From NCBI RefSeq assembly GCF_013408925.1, contig NZ_JACCAB010000001.1, forward strand, positions 310,001-374,000: a DNA stretch of 64,000 nucleotides, written 5' to 3'. A program made the position numbers and the translations under genes. The notes under the pieces were generated by a model, which had not been told where the DNA came from, made no database searches, and saw only the letters and a list, made by a program, of their open reading frames with translations. This DNA comes from Pedococcus badiiscoriae (GTDB taxonomy: Bacteria > Actinomycetota > Actinomycetes > Actinomycetales > Dermatophilaceae). Below, piece after piece: positions 7,022 through 15,614 of this stretch (position 1 is the first letter of the stretch; every line of letters starts with the position of its first letter).

Positions 7022-8065
7022 ATGCCCCCCGAGCTCAGCATCGTCATCCCCGTGTACAACGAGCAGGAGGTGCTGCCCCTGCTGGCCGCCCGCCTCCGGC
7101 CCGTCGCCGACGGGCTGGGCACGACGTACGAGGTGGTCGCGGTCGACGACGGCAGCGACGACCTGTCCCCTGCCGTGCTGGTCAGGATGGGACGCGAGTG
7201 GCCCCAGCTGCGGGTCGTCCGGCTGCGTGCCAACGCCGGGCACCAGGCCGCCATCTCCGCAGGGCTGGCGAGCGCCCGGGGCGCCTACGTGGTCACCCTC
7301 GACGCCGACCTGCAGGACCCGCCCGAGGTCATCCCCGAGATGCTGGCCCAGGCCCGGGCCCAGAAGGCCGACGTGGTCTACGGCGTGCGGTCGGACCGGT
7401 CGAGCGACTCGACCTTCAAGCGGCTCAGCGCGCGAGCCTTCTACCGGCTCATCCGCATCCTGTCGGGCACCCACGCCCAGGTCGACGCCGGCGACTACCG
7501 GCTCATGTCCCGGGCCACCGTCAACGCCATCAACTCGCTCCCGGAGCACCACCGCGTCCTGCGGTTCGTCGTGCCCACCCTCGGCTTCCCCTCGACGTCG
7601 GTGACCTACCGCCGCGACGAGCGCGCCGCAGGCAAGTCGAAGTACCCGCTGTCGAAGATGATCCGGCTGTCCCTCGACAGCGTGACCGGCTTCTCGACCG
7701 CCCCGCTGCGCGCGGCCACGTGGCTCGGGCTGCTCGGTGGGCTCGGGGCCCTCGCCCTGCTCGCCTACGCCCTCATCGCCGGCGCGCTGGGCCAGACCCT
7801 GCCCGGCTGGACGTCCACGGTCGTGGCGGTCGCGGGAGTTGGCGCGGTGCAGCTGTTGTGCGTGGGCATCCTCGGCGAGTACGTCGGGCGGATGTACGCC
7901 CAGCTGCAGGCCCGTCCGACCTACTACATCGCCTACGACTCGCTCACCGGGCCGGCCACGCCCGCGGACGAGCCTGCCCCGCTGGTGGCCGAGTCGGCTC
8001 CGGGCGCGGGCGAGGGTGTCACACCCGCGGACGAGCCCGCACCAGCAGCGTCACGCCAGGCATAG
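7022..8065 (+). CDS. Family 2 glycosyltransferase (polyprenyl-phosphate sugar transferase type)
   Basis: 347 residues. The GT2 domain starts at 'LSIVIPVYNEQE' (residue 5), has 'VDDGSDD' at 41-47 and the metal/nucleotide 'DAD' at 94-96 with 'DLQDPP'. Two transmembrane helices (about 232-256 and 264-286) follow, the layout of DPM1/GtrB-type enzymes that load sugars onto undecaprenyl- or polyprenyl-phosphate. The acidic C-terminal tail contains two copies of a TPADEPAP unit. The ATG at 7022 immediately precedes the conserved strand. The 3' end overlaps the convergent methyltransferase by 47 bp. Target sugar unknown. Confidence 0.88.
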   Translation: MPPELSIVIPVYNEQEVLPLLAARLRPVADGLGTTYEVVAVDDGSDDLSPAVLVRMGREWPQLRVVRLRANAGHQAAISAGLASARGAYVVTLDADLQDPPEVIPEMLAQARAQKADVVYGVRSDRSSDSTFKRLSARAFYRLIRILSGTHAQVDAGDYRLMSRATVNAINSLPEHHRVLRFVVPTLGFPSTSVTYRRDERAAGKSKYPLSKMIRLSLDSVTGFSTAPLRAATWLGLLGGLGALALLAYALIAGALGQTLPGWTSTVVAVAGVGAVQLLCVGILGEYVGRMYAQLQARPTYYIAYDSLTGPATPADEPAPLVAESAPGAGEGVTPADEPAPAASRQA

Positions 8066-8714
8066 CCTTCACGGGCAGGTAGCGCTCGACGGTCACGATC
8101 GAGCTCAGCGCCAGGTTCACGAGGGGGTGGACGGTGTCGAGGTCCGATCCCCTGGTCCTGCGCCGCCGCAGTGCCACGACAGGTCGCAGTAGGACGTTCC
8201 ACGAGGTCATCGAGTCGAGCTCGAAGCCGTTGCGCTCCAGCACCGCCCGCAGCGTCTCGCGGGTGTAGCGACGGACGTGGTCCACTGCGACGTCGTGGTC
8301 GGACCAGAGCCTCGGGTCTGCGGGCACCGCGATCAGGAACGTGCCGTCCGGGCGCAGTGCCCGGCGGACCTCGGTGACGGCGAGGTCGTCGTCGAGGATG
8401 TGCTCCAGCACGTCGAAGGCCACCACCAGGTCGAGGCTGGAGTCGTCCACCGGCAGCGCGGTCGCATCACCGCGAACCACCGGAAGGCCACGCTCGGCGG
8501 CCACCTCGGCTCCGTCCGCGCCGTACTCGAGCGCACTCACCGACCAGCCACGGTGCTGCAGCACGCGGGTGTTGCCTCCGCCGGCCGCCCCGATGTCCAG
8601 GGCGGTGCCGGGACGCAGCCCCTCGACCATCTGGCCCAGCAGGTGCCGGCGCTCGCGGTACCACCAGTGGGTGTCCTCGAGCGCGGCCAGCTTGCGTACC
8701 TCAGTGCCTTCCAC
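8019..8714 (-). CDS. Class I SAM-dependent methyltransferase
   Basis: 231 residues, GTG start. 'LDIGAAGGGNTR' (about residues 40-51) is the SAM-binding motif I, 'VVAFDVLEHILDD' the motif after strand 4, and 'FLIAVPADPRLWSDHDVAVDH' is typical of the methyltransferase-11/23 families near cell-surface glycosylation genes. It converges on the glycosyltransferase, overlapping it by 47 bp, so the two mRNAs are complementary at their ends. Substrate unknown; an envelope-lipid or sugar role is inferred only from the neighbour. Confidence 0.85.
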   Translation of the reverse strand: MEGTEVRKLAALEDTHWWYRERRHLLGQMVEGLRPGTALDIGAAGGGNTRVLQHRGWSVSALEYGADGAEVAAERGLPVVRGDATALPVDDSSLDLVVAFDVLEHILDDDLAVTEVRRALRPDGTFLIAVPADPRLWSDHDVAVDHVRRYTRETLRAVLERNGFELDSMTSWNVLLRPVVALRRRRTRGSDLDTVHPLVNLALSSIVTVERYLPVKAMPGVTLLVRARPRV

Positions 8715-8779
8715 GGGGGTTCATCCTGCCAGTTGGCGGTGGGGCAGCCCGACATGCCCGGGTATGCCGCGTCGAGACC

Positions 8780-10060
8780 TCACGCGCGGACCTGGCCGTC
8801 GCCCTCCACTATCCACTTGGTGGTGGTGAGCTCCGGGAGCGCCATCGGTCCCCTGGCATGCAGCTTCTGGGTGGAGATGCCGATCTCCGCGCCGAAACCG
8901 AACTCACCACCGTCGGTGAACCGGGTCGAGGCGTTGACCATGACGGCGGCGGCATCCACCTCGCTGGTGAACCGTCGGGCTGCCGCGCGGTCCTCGGTCA
9001 CGATCGCCTCGGTGTGGCCCGAGCCGTAGGTCCGGATGTGCTCGAGGGCCGCATCGAGGTCGGGGACGACCCGGACACTCATCTCCAGCGCGAGGTACTC
9101 GGTGGCGTAGTCCTCCTCGGTGACGCCCTGGTGGGCCACGCCGGCGGCATCTGCCGCGCCGCCCGACTCCGCGTCGGTGTGCAGGACCACCCCGGCACCT
9201 GAGAGCTCGGCCAGGACCTTGGGCAGGAAGTCCGCCGCGACCGCTTCGTGGACGAGCAGGGACTCGGCCGCGTTGCAGACGCTCGGCCGGTGGGTCTTGG
9301 AGTTGACCGTGATGGCCAGCGCCTTGTCGAGGTCCGCCGCCGCGTCCACGTAGACGTGGACGATGCCCACGCCGGTCTCGATGACCGGCACCGTCGACTC
9401 GGTCACGACGGTCTGGATGAGTCCCGCTCCCCCACGCGGGATGATCAGGTCGACGAGCCCCCGGGCGGTCAGCAGCGCACGCACGGCGTCACGGCCTCCC
9501 TCCAGCAGGGTGATCGCGTCGGCGGGCAGCCCCTGCGACTCCAGCCCGGCGCGCATCACGTCGACCAGCGCCCGGTTCGTCGACTCGGCGGCCGAACCTC
9601 CGCGCAGGATGACGGCGTTGCCGGACTTCAGGCCCAGCCCTGCCGCGTCCACGGTGACGTTCGGCCGAGCCTCGTAGACCATGCCGACGACCCCTATCGG
9701 CACCCGGACCTGGCGGATCTGCAGGCCGTTGGCCAGCGTCGAGCCCCGCACCACCTCGCCCACCGGGTCCGGCAGGGCGGCCACGTCGCGCAGTGCCTGG
9801 GCCACGCCGGCGAGCCGCTGCGGGTCGAGGGCCAGGCGGTCGAGGAGGCCCTGCGGCATACCCGACCCGCGGCCGCGCCCGAGGTCCTCGGCGTTGGCTG
9901 CCACGACCTGGTCCGTGGCGGCGTCGAGGCCGTCGGCGAGCGCGACCAGGGCCGCGTCCTTGTCGGCGCGGGACAGCAGCGCCAGTCGGCGCGAGGCCAC
10001 CCGCGCGGCGCGCGCGGCGGTGGCCACCTGCTCGACGGCAGCCTGGTCGATCTCAGCCAT
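8780..10060 (-). CDS. proA: Glutamate-5-semialdehyde dehydrogenase (gamma-glutamyl phosphate reductase)
   Basis: 426 residues, the usual ProA length. It reduces gamma-glutamyl phosphate with NADPH in the second step of proline synthesis. The catalytic Cys sits in '[13 protein letters not shown]', and '[18 protein letters not shown]' and '[23 protein letters not shown]' are ProA signature regions. Start is the ATG at 10060, before the '[11 protein letters not shown]' helix; the frame extends upstream but without similarity. proB, the kinase that makes its substrate, is nearby at 12013-13137 in the same orientation but separated by two plus-strand genes. Confidence 0.97.
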   Translation of the reverse strand: MAEIDQAAVEQVATAARAARVASRRLALLSRADKDAALVALADGLDAATDQVVAANAEDLGRGRGSGMPQGLLDRLALDPQRLAGVAQALRDVAALPDPVGEVVRGSTLANGLQIRQVRVPIGVVGMVYEARPNVTVDAAGLGLKSGNAVILRGGSAAESTNRALVDVMRAGLESQGLPADAITLLEGGRDAVRALLTARGLVDLIIPRGGAGLIQTVVTESTVPVIETGVGIVHVYVDAAADLDKALAITVNSKTHRPSVCNAAESLLVHEAVAADFLPKVLAELSGAGVVLHTDAESGGAADAAGVAHQGVTEEDYATEYLALEMSVRVVPDLDAALEHIRTYGSGHTEAIVTEDRAAARRFTSEVDAAAVMVNASTRFTDGGEFGFGAEIGISTQKLHARGPMALPELTTTKWIVEGDGQVRA

Positions 10061-10163
10061 GCCCCAAGGGTATGCCGCGTCGGCGGACGCGAGTGGCGCC
10101 CGTCCGGACCGCAGGACGACAGGGCGGGGTGGTCCAGGGGCAGCCGGCTGGTTGAATGCGGGC

Positions 10164-11015
10164 GTGAGCATCCTGTCGATCCAGTCCTCGGTCGCCTACG
10201 GCCACGTGGGCAACAGCGCCGCCGTCTTCCCGCTCCAGCGGCTGGGGGTCGAGGTCTGGCCCGTGCACACCGTGCACTTCTCGAACCACACCGGGTACGG
10301 CGAGTGGCGCGGACCGTTGCTGGCCGCCGACGACGTGCGCGCGGTCCTGCGGGGCGTCGAGGAGCGGGGGGTGTTTCCCGGGGTCGACGCGGTGCTGTCC
10401 GGCTACCAGGGCGGTGAGGACATCGGCGACGTCATCCTCGACGCCGTCGCCCGGGTGAAGGAGGCCAACCCTGCGGCCATCTACGCGTGCGACCCGGTGA
10501 TGGGCAACGCCAGGAGCGGCTGCTTCGTCCACCCCGCGATCCCCGTCCTGCTGCGCGAGCGCGTCGTGCCGGCCGCCGACCTCGTCACGCCCAACCAGTT
10601 CGAGCTCGGCTACCTCACCGACACCGAGCCACGGACCATCGAGGAGACGCTCGCATCGGTCGAGCTGGTCCGGGCGATGGGACCGTCCACCGTCCTCGTG
10701 ACGAGCGTCGAGCAGCCGGACGCACCGCAGGACACCATCGAGATGATGGCCGTGACCGACGACGGCGCGTGGATCGTGCGGACCCCCCGGCTGCCGATGA
10801 AGGCCAACGGGTCGGGCGACGTGACAGCGGCCCTGTTCACCGCCCACCTGCTCTCGACCGCGGACCCGGCGGTGGCCCTGGCGCGGACGTCGAGCAGCGT
10901 CTTCGACCTCCTGCAGCTCACCCTCGACTCGGGCGAGCGCGAGCTCCAGCTCGTCCAGTCGCAGGCCACCATCGCCGAACCGCGCCTGCAGTTCGAGGTC
11001 ACCCAGCTGCGCTGA
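10164..11015 (+). CDS. pdxY: Pyridoxal/pyridoxamine kinase
   Basis: 283 residues. '[27 protein letters not shown]' in broken form at the N-terminus, 'CDPVMGNA', '[11 protein letters not shown]' and '[15 protein letters not shown]' are the PdxY/ribokinase-fold signatures; the last contains the GxGD catalytic Asp. It phosphorylates pyridoxal to pyridoxal 5'-phosphate in B6 salvage. GTG start chosen because it lies exactly at the first beta strand. It is divergent from proA, whose start is about 100 bp away. Confidence 0.93.
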   Translation: MSILSIQSSVAYGHVGNSAAVFPLQRLGVEVWPVHTVHFSNHTGYGEWRGPLLAADDVRAVLRGVEERGVFPGVDAVLSGYQGGEDIGDVILDAVARVKEANPAAIYACDPVMGNARSGCFVHPAIPVLLRERVVPAADLVTPNQFELGYLTDTEPRTIEETLASVELVRAMGPSTVLVTSVEQPDAPQDTIEMMAVTDDGAWIVRTPRLPMKANGSGDVTAALFTAHLLSTADPAVALARTSSSVFDLLQLTLDSGERELQLVQSQATIAEPRLQFEVTQLR

Positions 11016-11058
11016 GCTTCCTCGCAACCTTCCGGCCGGACCCGACGTCCTACCGGGT

Positions 11059-11979
11059 ATGAGTTGGCTCCCCCGCGTCGGCAGCGTGCTGACGACCTCC
11101 CTGCTGGTGGCCACGCTGGCGGCCTGCGGGTCGGTCGGCACGGACGCGTCGGGCGGTTCCCCGGCGCCGAGCCCCTCGGGCGACCAGGACCTGGCCCACC
11201 GGGCGGCCCAGCTGGCCGACCGTTATGCCGCCGCGAAGGCGGAGGCGGCTCCCCCGGCACTCGACCTCGGGGACCAGCTCGAGCAGCAGGACGGCGACTG
11301 GGAGCCGGCTGTCGGCGAGAACGACAAGCTCGCCTGGCTCACCGGGCACCTCGTGGCGGTCGCCACACTCCCGGCCGCGCCCGGTCCCGTCATGGTGCTC
11401 ACCGGGGCGGGGCAAGGCGTCTCCTCCACCGTGATCTCGGCGGGTGCCGCCCTCGCCGCGATGACCGCGCGGCGCAGCAGCTGCGGCGGGTGCACCGACC
11501 TGGAGGTGACCGGGGCGACGCTGACCACGATGGACGTGCGCACCGCGGCCGGGACCGTCACCGTGCCAGCCTGGCGGTTCTCGCTGCGGGGCACCGCCGT
11601 GACGCTTCGGCGGGTGGCGGTGCCCCCGTCCGCGCTGGTTCGCACGCCAGTCCCCTTGACCCCCGCGCCCGGCGACGGCCTGCGCGCGGAGTCGTTCGAG
11701 CAGGCCCCCGGTGGCCGGACCCTCACCGTGAGCTTCACCGGCGCGCACGACGAGCCGGGCCCGTGTGGGGCCGACTACCGCGGGGTCGCGTTCGAGTCCG
11801 ACCGAGCCGTCGTCGTTGCGGTCCTCGAGCTCCCGCGGAAGTCGAGCGGCCAGGAGATCGCGTGCGCGGACGTCGGCGCCGGGCGCAGCGTCGAGGTCCC
11901 GCTGCGCCGTCCGCTGGGCGACCGGACCGTGCTCAGCCTGGCCGACGGGCAGTCGGTGGTGCAGGGACCAGCCCGGTGA
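11059..11979 (+). CDS. Secreted lipoprotein of unknown function
   Basis: 306 residues. A hydrophobic signal peptide ends in a lipobox 'LVATLAAC' with Cys at about residue 23, followed by a Ser/Gly/Pro linker, so it should be lipid-anchored outside the membrane. The remainder is Ala/Val-rich with two Cys pairs ('SSCGGC', and a later Cys in 'PCGADY' / 'EIACADV') that could form disulfides. I recognise no named domain. It lies 43 bp after pdxY in the same direction and ends 33 bp from the convergent proB stop. Confidence 0.75.
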   Translation: MSWLPRVGSVLTTSLLVATLAACGSVGTDASGGSPAPSPSGDQDLAHRAAQLADRYAAAKAEAAPPALDLGDQLEQQDGDWEPAVGENDKLAWLTGHLVAVATLPAAPGPVMVLTGAGQGVSSTVISAGAALAAMTARRSSCGGCTDLEVTGATLTTMDVRTAAGTVTVPAWRFSLRGTAVTLRRVAVPPSALVRTPVPLTPAPGDGLRAESFEQAPGGRTLTVSFTGAHDEPGPCGADYRGVAFESDRAVVVAVLELPRKSSGQEIACADVGAGRSVEVPLRRPLGDRTVLSLADGQSVVQGPAR

Positions 11980-12012
11980 CCTGCCGGGGCCGGGCCAGCG
12001 GATCCGGCCGGG

Positions 12013-13137
12013 CTAGAGGATGACGAGGTCGTCGCGGTGGACGACCTCGCGCTCGTACTCGGGACCGAGCTCCTTGGCCAGGTCGTGGGTCGAGCGGCCG
12101 AGCATGCCCGGCAGCTCTGCCGAGCTGTAGTTGACCAGCCCCCTGCCGACCACGCGCCCCTCGGGGGCGCACAGGTCCACCGGGTCGCCGTCGGAGAACG
12201 TGCCCTCGACGCCGGTGATCCCGGCAGGCAGCAAGGACGTCCGCCGCTCGGTCACGGCGCGGACGGCTCCGGCGTCGAGCAGCAGCCGGCCCATCGGAGT
12301 GGTTGCGTGGGCCAGCCACAGCTTGCGCGACGTGCGCCGCGAGCCGGTGGGGACGAACACCGTGCCGACGTCCTCGCCGGCGAGGGCCCGCTCGACCTGC
12401 GACGCGCTGGTGAGCACGGTGGTGATCCCGGCCGCGTTGGCGATGGAGGCCGCCTCGACCTTGGTGATCATGCCCCCGCTGCCGACGCTCGAACCCGTGC
12501 CCCCGATCGTGATCGCCTCCAGGCCCGCCCCACCGACCACGGTCGGCACGCGCGTCGCGCCCGCGCGACTCGGCGGCCCGTCATACAGCGCATCGACGTC
12601 GGTGAGCAGGACGAGCCCGTCCGCGTGCACGAGGTGGGCCACCAGGGACGCGAGCCGGTCGTTGTCGCCGAACCGGATCTCGTGGGTGGCCACGGTGTCG
12701 TTCTCGTTGACGATGGGCACGATGCCCAGCTCGAGCAACCGGTCCAGCGTGCGGCGGGCGTTCGTGTAGTGCGACCGCCGGGTCACGTCGTCGGCCGTGA
12801 GCAGCACCTGCCCCACCGTCAGCCCGTGGACGCCGAAGGCCCGCTGGTATGCCGCCACGAGGGCTCCCTGCCCCACGCTGGCCGCCGCCTGCTGGGTCGC
12901 GAGGTCCCACGGTCGCCTGGTCAGCCCCAAGGGCGCGATCCCCGCCGCGATGGCGCCCGAGGAGACGAGCACGACCTGCTGCCCGGCGAGGCGCCGGGCG
13001 GCCAGCACGTCCACGAGGGCCACCAGCCGCTCCTCGTCGAGGGCTCCTCCCCCCACGTCGGTCAGGCTCGACGAACCGACCTTGACCACGAGGCGCCGGG
13101 CACGCGCCACGTCGCCCCGGCGGTCAGCGGTGCTCAT
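12013..13137 (-). CDS. proB: Glutamate 5-kinase
   Basis: 374 residues. The amino-acid kinase domain starts at 'LVVKVGSSSLTD' (about 16-27); 'VNENDTVATHEIRFGDNDRLAS' is the ProB glutamate/ATP site and 'GSGGMITKVEAASIANAAGI' the C-lobe signature. The C-terminal 90 residues are a PUA domain. It phosphorylates glutamate in the first, proline-inhibited step of proline synthesis. It ends the minus-strand obg-proB run: its ATG is 10 bp after the obg stop, suggesting co-transcription, the order also seen in Mycobacterium. Confidence 0.97.
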   Translation of the reverse strand: MSTADRRGDVARARRLVVKVGSSSLTDVGGGALDEERLVALVDVLAARRLAGQQVVLVSSGAIAAGIAPLGLTRRPWDLATQQAAASVGQGALVAAYQRAFGVHGLTVGQVLLTADDVTRRSHYTNARRTLDRLLELGIVPIVNENDTVATHEIRFGDNDRLASLVAHLVHADGLVLLTDVDALYDGPPSRAGATRVPTVVGGAGLEAITIGGTGSSVGSGGMITKVEAASIANAAGITTVLTSASQVERALAGEDVGTVFVPTGSRRTSRKLWLAHATTPMGRLLLDAGAVRAVTERRTSLLPAGITGVEGTFSDGDPVDLCAPEGRVVGRGLVNYSSAELPGMLGRSTHDLAKELGPEYEREVVHRDDLVIL

Positions 13138-13147
13138 GCCGCCGAGC

Positions 13148-14680
13148 TCATTCTTCGGCGTCCTCGTCCTTCGCCGTGGCCCAGTGACCGGCCCGGCGCT
13201 CGGCCGCGAGCTCGTCGCGAGCGGCGGTCTTGGCCGCACGTCGCTCGGCGTAGTCGGCGCGCTTGTCGTCCCGGGTCGGACGGGCGGCCTCCTCCAGACG
13301 CAGGTCGGTGCCCCGCGCCCCCAGCAGCTCGGCGCCCGCCACGAGGGTCGGCTCCCAGTCGAAGACGACGGCGTTGTCCTTGGGACCGATCAGCACCGTC
13401 GCTCCGGCCACGGCACCGGCCTTGAAGAGGGCTTCCTCCACGCCGGCCCGGCCGAGCCGGTCGGCCAGGTAGCCCACGGCCTCGTCGTTGGAGAAGTCGG
13501 TCTGGCGGACCCAGCGGGTGGGCCGCTCACCCTCGATGCGGAAGACCTCGCCGTCGGCGGTGTTCTCGCGGATGATCGTGAAGCCGGTGTCGTCGACGGC
13601 CTTGGGCCGGATCACGATGCGCTGCGGGGCGGCCGCTGCGGCAGCCTCGATCTCGGCCCGGGCGGCCTTGACCTGCCGGGCCATCGCGAAGGTCAGCTCG
13701 CGCAGGCCGGTGTGCGCCACGGCGGACACGACGAACACCTCGATGCCGCGCGCCTCGAGGTCGGGCTTGACCATGTCGGCCAGCTCCTGGGCATCGGGGA
13801 CGTCGGACTTGTTGAGCACCACGATGCGGGTCCGCTCGGCCAGGGGGCGGCCCCCCAGGGTCGCATCCGGCACGTACTGGGCGAGCTCGCGCTCGATGAC
13901 GTCGAGGTCGGTCATCGGGTCACGACTGGGCTCGAGCGTCGCGCAGTCGATGACGTGCACGAGGACCGAGCACCGCTCGACGTGGCGCAGGAACTCCAGG
14001 CCGAGGCCCTTGCCCTCGCTGGCGCCGGGGATGAGGCCGGGCACGTCGGCGATGGTGAACCGGGCGTCCCCGGCCTGCACGACCCCGAGGTTGGGCACCA
14101 GGGTCGTGAACGGGTAGTCGGCGATCTTCGGCCGGGCGGCGGACAGCACCGACACGAGCGAGGACTTGCCCGCGGACGGGAAGCCGATCAGCGCGACATC
14201 GGCCAGCGACTTGAGCTCGAGCACGATGTCCAGGGCATCACCGGGCTCCCCCAGCAGGGCGAAGCCGGGGGCTTTGCGGCGGGCGGAGGCGAGCGCCTTG
14301 TTGCCCAGGCCCCCGCGCCCCCCCTTGGCGACGACGAACTCAGCGTCGAGGCCGACGAGGTCCATCAGGACCTCCCCGGAGGCGTCCTTGACGACGGTGC
14401 CCTCGGGCACGGTGAGCACCAGGTCGCCGCCGTCAGCGCCGTTGCGCTCGTCCCCGGCGCCGGGCTTGCCGTTGGTCGCCTTGCGGTGGGGGTGGTGGTG
14501 GTAGTCGAGCAGCGTGGTGACATTGGGGTCGACGCGCAGGATGACGTTGCCGCCCCGCCCGCCGTTGCCGCCGTCAGGCCCACCGAGCGGCTTGAACTTC
14601 TCGCGCTTGACCGAGGCAACTCCGTGTCCGCCGTCGCCGGCAGCGACGTGCAGCACGACGCGGTCGACGAACGTGGTCAT
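13148..14680 (-). CDS. obg: GTPase Obg/CgtA
   Basis: 510 residues: N-terminal glycine-rich Obg fold ('[11 protein letters not shown]' type runs, residues 1-160), central GTPase domain with G1 '[15 protein letters not shown]', G3 '[16 protein letters not shown]' and G4 'NKSD', then a C-terminal OCT domain and a charged Lys/Arg/Glu tail. Obg binds the 50S subunit and links GTP/ppGpp status to ribosome assembly. Start is the ATG right before '[11 protein letters not shown]'. Separated from rpmA by a strong hairpin (14738-14772). Confidence 0.97.
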   Translation of the reverse strand: MTTFVDRVVLHVAAGDGGHGVASVKREKFKPLGGPDGGNGGRGGNVILRVDPNVTTLLDYHHHPHRKATNGKPGAGDERNGADGGDLVLTVPEGTVVKDASGEVLMDLVGLDAEFVVAKGGRGGLGNKALASARRKAPGFALLGEPGDALDIVLELKSLADVALIGFPSAGKSSLVSVLSAARPKIADYPFTTLVPNLGVVQAGDARFTIADVPGLIPGASEGKGLGLEFLRHVERCSVLVHVIDCATLEPSRDPMTDLDVIERELAQYVPDATLGGRPLAERTRIVVLNKSDVPDAQELADMVKPDLEARGIEVFVVSAVAHTGLRELTFAMARQVKAARAEIEAAAAAAPQRIVIRPKAVDDTGFTIIRENTADGEVFRIEGERPTRWVRQTDFSNDEAVGYLADRLGRAGVEEALFKAGAVAGATVLIGPKDNAVVFDWEPTLVAGAELLGARGTDLRLEEAARPTRDDKRADYAERRAAKTAARDELAAERRAGHWATAKDEDAEE

Positions 14681-14737
14681 GGGGCTCTTCTTTCTGGTCG
14701 GGTGGGGCAAATCCTAGGTGTGCCCCGGAAGACGTGC

Positions 14738-14772
14738 GGAGGGGGCGGGCCCGTGTCGGGCCCGCCCCCTCC
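14738..14772. terminator. Strong G+C-rich hairpin between rpmA and obg
   Basis: Arms 14738-14752 and 14758-14772 are perfectly complementary over 15 bp with a 5-base loop. It lies downstream of rpmA and upstream of obg on the minus strand, so it likely reduces ribosomal-protein operon read-through into obg. No T tract. Confidence 0.75.
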
Positions 14773-14815
14773 GGTGCGGTGCGGCGCGTGGCGGGGCCAC
14801 GCGGCATACCGAGGA

Positions 14816-15085
14816 TCAGCTGGCGTCCGAGGTCTCCAGCGGGACGATGTTGACGACCTTGCGCCGACGCTTCGTGCCGAACTGGACGTTGCCCGCGACG
14901 AGCGCGAACAGCGTGTCGTCGCCGCCACGGCCGACGCCGTCACCGGGGTGGAAGTGCGTGCCACGCTGGCGGACGAGGATCTCGCCCGCGTTCACGAGCT
15001 GGCCGCCGAAGCGCTTGACGCCGAGGAACTGTGCGTTCGAGTCGCGACCGTTACGGGTCGAGGACGCACCCTTCTTGTGTGCCAT
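14816..15085 (-). CDS. rpmA: 50S ribosomal protein L27 (bL27)
   Basis: 89 residues starting '[16 protein letters not shown]', the typical mature-type L27 N-terminus that reaches the peptidyl-transferase centre; '[18 protein letters not shown]' and '[16 protein letters not shown]' are family signatures. No extra N-terminal cleavage peptide of the Firmicutes type is present. It follows rplU by 36 bp. Confidence 0.98.
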   Translation of the reverse strand: MAHKKGASSTRNGRDSNAQFLGVKRFGGQLVNAGEILVRQRGTHFHPGDGVGRGGDDTLFALVAGNVQFGTKRRRKVVNIVPLETSDAS

Positions 15086-15121
15086 GTCAGTACCTGCCTA
15101 TGTCTTGTTCTGGTCCGAAAC

Positions 15122-15430
15122 TCAGGCGTCGATCGAGGTGATCTTGACCTGGGTCAGGTGCTGACGGTGGCCCTGACGCTTCTTGTAGCCCGTCTTGTTC
15201 TTGTACTTCATGATCGTGATCTTCGGGCCCTTGGCGGGCTTGACGACCTCGGCCTTGACGGTCACCTTGGCGAGCTTGTCAGCGTCGCTGGTCACGGTCG
15301 AGCCGTCGACGACGAGCAAGGGGGTCAGGTCGATGCTGTCGCCGGCCTTGCCGCTGACCTTGTCGATGATGAGGACGTCGCCGACGGAAACCTTCTCCTG
15401 GCGACCACCAGCGCGAACAATCGCGTACAC
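15122..15430 (-). CDS. rplU: 50S ribosomal protein L21 (bL21)
   Basis: 102 residues, '[17 protein letters not shown]' at the N-terminus and '[18 protein letters not shown]' near the C-terminus, matching bL21, which binds 23S rRNA. The start is GTG. First gene of the rplU-rpmA transcript; a candidate promoter lies about 100 bp upstream. Confidence 0.98.
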   Translation of the reverse strand: MYAIVRAGGRQEKVSVGDVLIIDKVSGKAGDSIDLTPLLVVDGSTVTSDADKLAKVTVKAEVVKPAKGPKITIMKYKNKTGYKKRQGHRQHLTQVKITSIDA

Positions 15431-15531
15431 GTGGAACTCTTTTCTTCTTCGGGAGGCACGCGCTCTCTGTCTGGACCAGCCGACAGCTACCCGCTCGCGC
15501 GGACGCCGGATGGTGGGCGCACCAAGGATGA

Positions 15532-15561
15532 AGATTACCGGCTAGGGGCCTTGCCGACCAA
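15532..15561 (-). promoter_or_regulatory. Candidate sigma-70-type promoter for rplU-rpmA
   Basis: On the minus strand TTGGTC (15561-15556) is followed after 18 bp by TAATCT (15537-15532), acceptable -35 and -10 elements. The implied leader before rplU is about 95 nt long. This is pattern matching only. Confidence 0.4.
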
Positions 15562-15614
15562 ACCCGCGGTCGTGCGGCACACGGGCAGGTCACCCACCCG
15601 TATGCCGCAACGGC

